A stretch of 14,923 nucleotides of DNA, taken from contig JBAPRR010000393.1 of the NCBI GenBank assembly GCA_049281195.1, forward strand, positions 1-14,923, written 5' to 3'. Below are positions 12,418-14,923 of this stretch, piece after piece. Made by a program: the position numbers and the translations under genes. The notes beneath the pieces are model-generated. The model did no database searches, was not told where the DNA came from, and saw nothing but the letters and a program-made list of their open reading frames with translations. The stretch is from JBAPRR01 sp049281195 (GTDB lineage: Bacteria; Actinomycetota; Acidimicrobiia; Acidimicrobiales; CAVXTF01). Numbering within the stretch: the first letter of the stretch is position 1; every line of letters starts with the position of its first letter.

Positions 12418-14923
12418 GTGACCACACCGAACATGATGGGTCCGACGCTTCTGATCGGCGGTGACCACCAGTTTTATTGGGCGCCCGGTGCCAGCGTCAC
12501 GGTTGGACGCGACCCCAGATGTGCCGTTGTAATCCCCAACCGTCACGTTGCACCTGTGCATTTTCAGGTCGATGCGGTAGACGGCGGTTGGCTGCTACGG
12601 GACACCGGAAGTCCGGCCGGAACATGGATCGGCGGACTTCGGGTCCGGGAATACCTCGTGCAGGAGCAGACCTCCGTCTCGCTCGGGATGGGCGATTCGA
12701 GCCCCACCGTCGAGATAGGCCTGAGCGCAGCACCGGCGCCTGGCATGAACGTCCCCACGGCTCCGACGGCTCAGACCGCTCCGTCCGTACCGTCAGCTCC
12801 GACTGTGCCGTCCCCGACTGTGCCGACGGTTCCGACAGTCGGCCCTCACCAAGACGAGTCAGACGTCCCCATAGTCCTCGGATCCGCGCAGGTCGCAGAG
12901 CCTGCATATCCAGAGAACCCGCAATACCAGCAGGGCACGCAGTATCCGCAGGGCACGCAGTATCCGCAGGGCTCCCAGCCCGGATCTGGACAGGGTGCCG
13001 AGGGAGCCCCGTACAGCTCTGCTCGCGGCGTTCTGACCATCGGTCGAGCTCCTGCCAACGACATTGCGCTGACAGACGACCTACAGGTCTCCATGCAACA
13101 TGCCGCGTTGCGGGGCCGGCCAGACGGCACCTGGGAGATCCGAGACCTCGGTAGCAATACCGGAACGTTCGTAGACGGCACACGCGTGGACCGCGCCGTG
13201 CTGCGCGACGGGCAAGTGGTAACGGTCGGAAATCACGTTTTCCGTTACTTCTCAGGATCGTTGCAACCGCTGTCTGTGTCCGACGACGTCTCGCTTGAAG
13301 CTGCCAATGTGGGCGTCTCGGTTGGCAACGCCTCCCTCATCGAAGGCGTGACCTTCTCGGTGCCTTCGCGGAGCGTTCTGGCGATTGTCGGTCCTTCCGG
13401 TGCGGGAAAGAGCACGATGTTGAGAGCCCTCAATGGTTTCTCCGCCCCGACTACGGGACAAGTGCACTTCACGGGCCGCGACCTTTACGAGAACTACGAC
13501 GAAATGCGCTCGTTGATCGGCTACGTGCCGCAGGACGACTTGGTCCATACGACTTTGACCGTCAGCCAGGAGCTCTCTTTCGCGGCCTCGCTCCGGTTGT
13601 CGCCTGATGTTCTTCCCTCAGAGCGTCGGACCCAGGTGGACCACGTCATGCAGGAGCTCGGATTGAGTCAACGAGCCAACCTGCCCGTGGAGAAATTGTC
13701 AGGCGGACAACGAAAGAGAGTGAGCGTCGGGCTCGAGCTGCTCACACAGCCGGCGCTCCTCTTCCTCGACGAGCCGACCTCTGGGTTGGACCCGGGGAAC
13801 GAGCACCAGGTGATGTCTGTTTTGCGTGAACTGGCCGATGGCGGCCGGATCGTGGTCGTGGTCACGCATGCCACCCAAAGCTTGAACCTTGTCGACCGGG
13901 TTCTGTTCCTGACCCGCGGGGGCCGGATGGCGTATTTCGGACCGCCGGACAAGGCCCTCGACTATTTCGCGCGGCAAGGCGTCGATCCGAACTATGCGGC
14001 GATCTTCCACGCGTTGGAGGAAGGCGACGCGAATGAGTGGGTACAACGGTTCCGGGCCGATCCAGATCACGATCTGTATGCCCCCGATGCCCAACCAGGG
14101 GCCTCGATCCCGACTGTTACCAGTGCGCACCGACCGGCACCTGTTAAACCGCTCCGTCAACTGATCGTGTTGATCCGGCGTCAGTTGCGGATCCTCGCCG
14201 GTGATCGCCGGTCTTTGGTCACCCTCGTCGTTCAGGCGCCGGCATTCGGTTTGATCATCTTCTTACTGTTCCCCAAGGGAACTATGTCAACGACCAACGG
14301 GCCGTTCGCCGCGCTCCTCGAGTGGTTGCTGATCATCTCGGCCACCTGGCTAGGCACCTCCAATACGATTCGCGAGATCGTGAAAGAGGCGCCGATATAT
14401 CGGCGGGAGCGCGCAGTCGGACTATCGCGTAACGCTTACCTCGGGTCCAAGGCCATCGTGTTCGGCATCATCACCCTCGTGCAGACATGGATCGTCGTGG
14501 TGATCGGGCTGCTGAACCAAACGCTTCCCCCGAAGGACAACCTCGGCATAGTGGTGCAGCTCGAGAAGCAGTATCCGAATCTGTTGGGCGGACTCCACAA
14601 CTTCGACTCCGGCGCATTGTTCGGCTCACAATTGTTCGAGATCCTGGTTGCAGTGAGCTTGGCCGGATTAGCCGCGACGGCGTTGGGCCTCGCCATCTCG
14701 GCCCGCGTAAGCAGATCAGAGCAAGCCTCGGTGATCCTCCCAGTCATCCTCGTGCTCCAGATGGCGATATCGCTTCCCATGTTGCGCCTCGACAACTCGA
14801 GCAAGGTTCTGCAGGGCGTGTCGTACTTCTCGAGCGCGAACTGGGGAGTAACGGCACTCGCCAGCACGACCAGTCTCAACCAACTGATGACCGCCTACCT
14901 GGGTGCTCTAAACATCGGCACCG
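12418..14923 (+). CDS. FHA-FHA-ABC transporter (ABCG-type ATPase-permease, Rv1747-like), 3' end cut off
   Basis: The reading frame from GTG 12418 stays open for 835 codons to the window edge. Order: FHA domain 1 (about 10-103), a Pro/Thr-rich linker with QYPQGT repeats (104-201), FHA domain 2 (about 203-279), an ABC ATPase (about 290-510), then membrane helices near 600-618, 630-650, 680-702, 740-763 and 770-790. The ATPase has Walker A GPSGAGKS (325-332), Q-loop Gln372, signature LSGGQRKR (427-434), Walker B LLFLDE (447-452) and His484, so it looks active. The layout matches mycobacterial Rv1747, an exporter controlled by the Ser/Thr kinase PknF, about 865 residues, so only the C-terminal tail is missing. 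FHA domains bind phosphothreonine; FHA2 keeps most key residues, FHA1 does not. The cargo is unknown; in mycobacteria a cell-wall glycolipid role has been proposed. Confidence 0.92.
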   Translation, partial: MTTPNMMGPTLLIGGDHQFYWAPGASVTVGRDPRCAVVIPNRHVAPVHFQVDAVDGGWLLRDTGSPAGTWIGGLRVREYLVQEQTSVSLGMGDSSPTVEIGLSAAPAPGMNVPTAPTAQTAPSVPSAPTVPSPTVPTVPTVGPHQDESDVPIVLGSAQVAEPAYPENPQYQQGTQYPQGTQYPQGSQPGSGQGAEGAPYSSARGVLTIGRAPANDIALTDDLQVSMQHAALRGRPDGTWEIRDLGSNTGTFVDGTRVDRAVLRDGQVVTVGNHVFRYFSGSLQPLSVSDDVSLEAANVGVSVGNASLIEGVTFSVPSRSVLAIVGPSGAGKSTMLRALNGFSAPTTGQVHFTGRDLYENYDEMRSLIGYVPQDDLVHTTLTVSQELSFAASLRLSPDVLPSERRTQVDHVMQELGLSQRANLPVEKLSGGQRKRVSVGLELLTQPALLFLDEPTSGLDPGNEHQVMSVLRELADGGRIVVVVTHATQSLNLVDRVLFLTRGGRMAYFGPPDKALDYFARQGVDPNYAAIFHALEEGDANEWVQRFRADPDHDLYAPDAQPGASIPTVTSAHRPAPVKPLRQLIVLIRRQLRILAGDRRSLVTLVVQAPAFGLIIFLLFPKGTMSTTNGPFAALLEWLLIISATWLGTSNTIREIVKEAPIYRRERAVGLSRNAYLGSKAIVFGIITLVQTWIVVVIGLLNQTLPPKDNLGIVVQLEKQYPNLLGGLHNFDSGALFGSQLFEILVAVSLAGLAATALGLAISARVSRSEQASVILPVILVLQMAISLPMLRLDNSSKVLQGVSYFSSANWGVTALASTTSLNQLMTAYLGALNIGT
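12922..12975. repeat. 18-bp tandem repeat in the FHA linker
   Basis: Three consecutive 18-bp units start at 12922, 12940 and 12958, with CAGTATCCGCAGGGCACG as the clearest copy. They encode QYQQGT, QYPQGT and QYPQGS within the unstructured linker between the two FHA domains. Confidence 0.9.

Overview
The window is high-GC bacterial DNA with actinobacterial-type genes: a maltokinase/TreS pair, an FHA-FHA-ABC transporter of the kind known from mycobacteria (Rv1747), a MurA with Asp in place of the catalytic Cys as in mycobacteria, and many GTG/TTG starts. An uncultured or deep-branching actinobacterium (for example Acidimicrobiia-like) is my inference. No rRNA, tRNA, CRISPR array, insertion sequence or phage gene is visible. 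Most of the window is ordinary chromosomal housekeeping and carbon metabolism.

Layout. (1) 76-1319, plus strand: a small ECF-type sigma factor with an overlapping single-pass membrane protein, probably its anti-sigma factor. (2) 1370-3330, minus strand: a four-helix membrane protein with odd repeats, followed 20 bp later by a group I cysteine desulfurase. (3) 3331-3674: a 344-bp gap with short inverted repeats. (4) 3675-4679, plus: galT. (5) 4725-12219, minus, a probable long transcription unit in the order murA, meaB, crotonase, treS, mak, phosphofructokinase. (6) 12220-12417: divergent intergenic region with a 15-bp direct repeat at 21-bp pitch. (7) 12418 to the window end, plus: an FHA-FHA-ABC ATPase-permease, cut off at the edge.

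Working together. TreS turns trehalose into maltose and Mak phosphorylates maltose to maltose-1-phosphate, the substrate of GlgE alpha-glucan synthesis (glgE is not in this window). The phosphofructokinase just downstream has Asp104 and Lys124, the residue pair associated with pyrophosphate rather than ATP as phosphate donor. GalT lies convergent to it, so four sugar-phosphate enzymes sit side by side. Crotonase and MeaB suggest acyl-CoA metabolism tied to a B12-dependent mutase that lies elsewhere. MurA makes the first committed peptidoglycan precursor.

The least explained property is the density of short tandem repeats, mostly in frame with units of 12-30 bp. They occur in the membrane protein (both ends), in TreS, at the murA N-terminus, in the FHA-ABC linker and in two intergenic gaps. 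One of these, a 26-bp repeat, copies the murA stop codon into all three frames. I do not see a convincing wholly new system. The best leads are the pyrophosphate-type phosphofructokinase in the TreS-Mak operon, the altered metal-binding motif of Mak, and the repeat-rich character of the locus.
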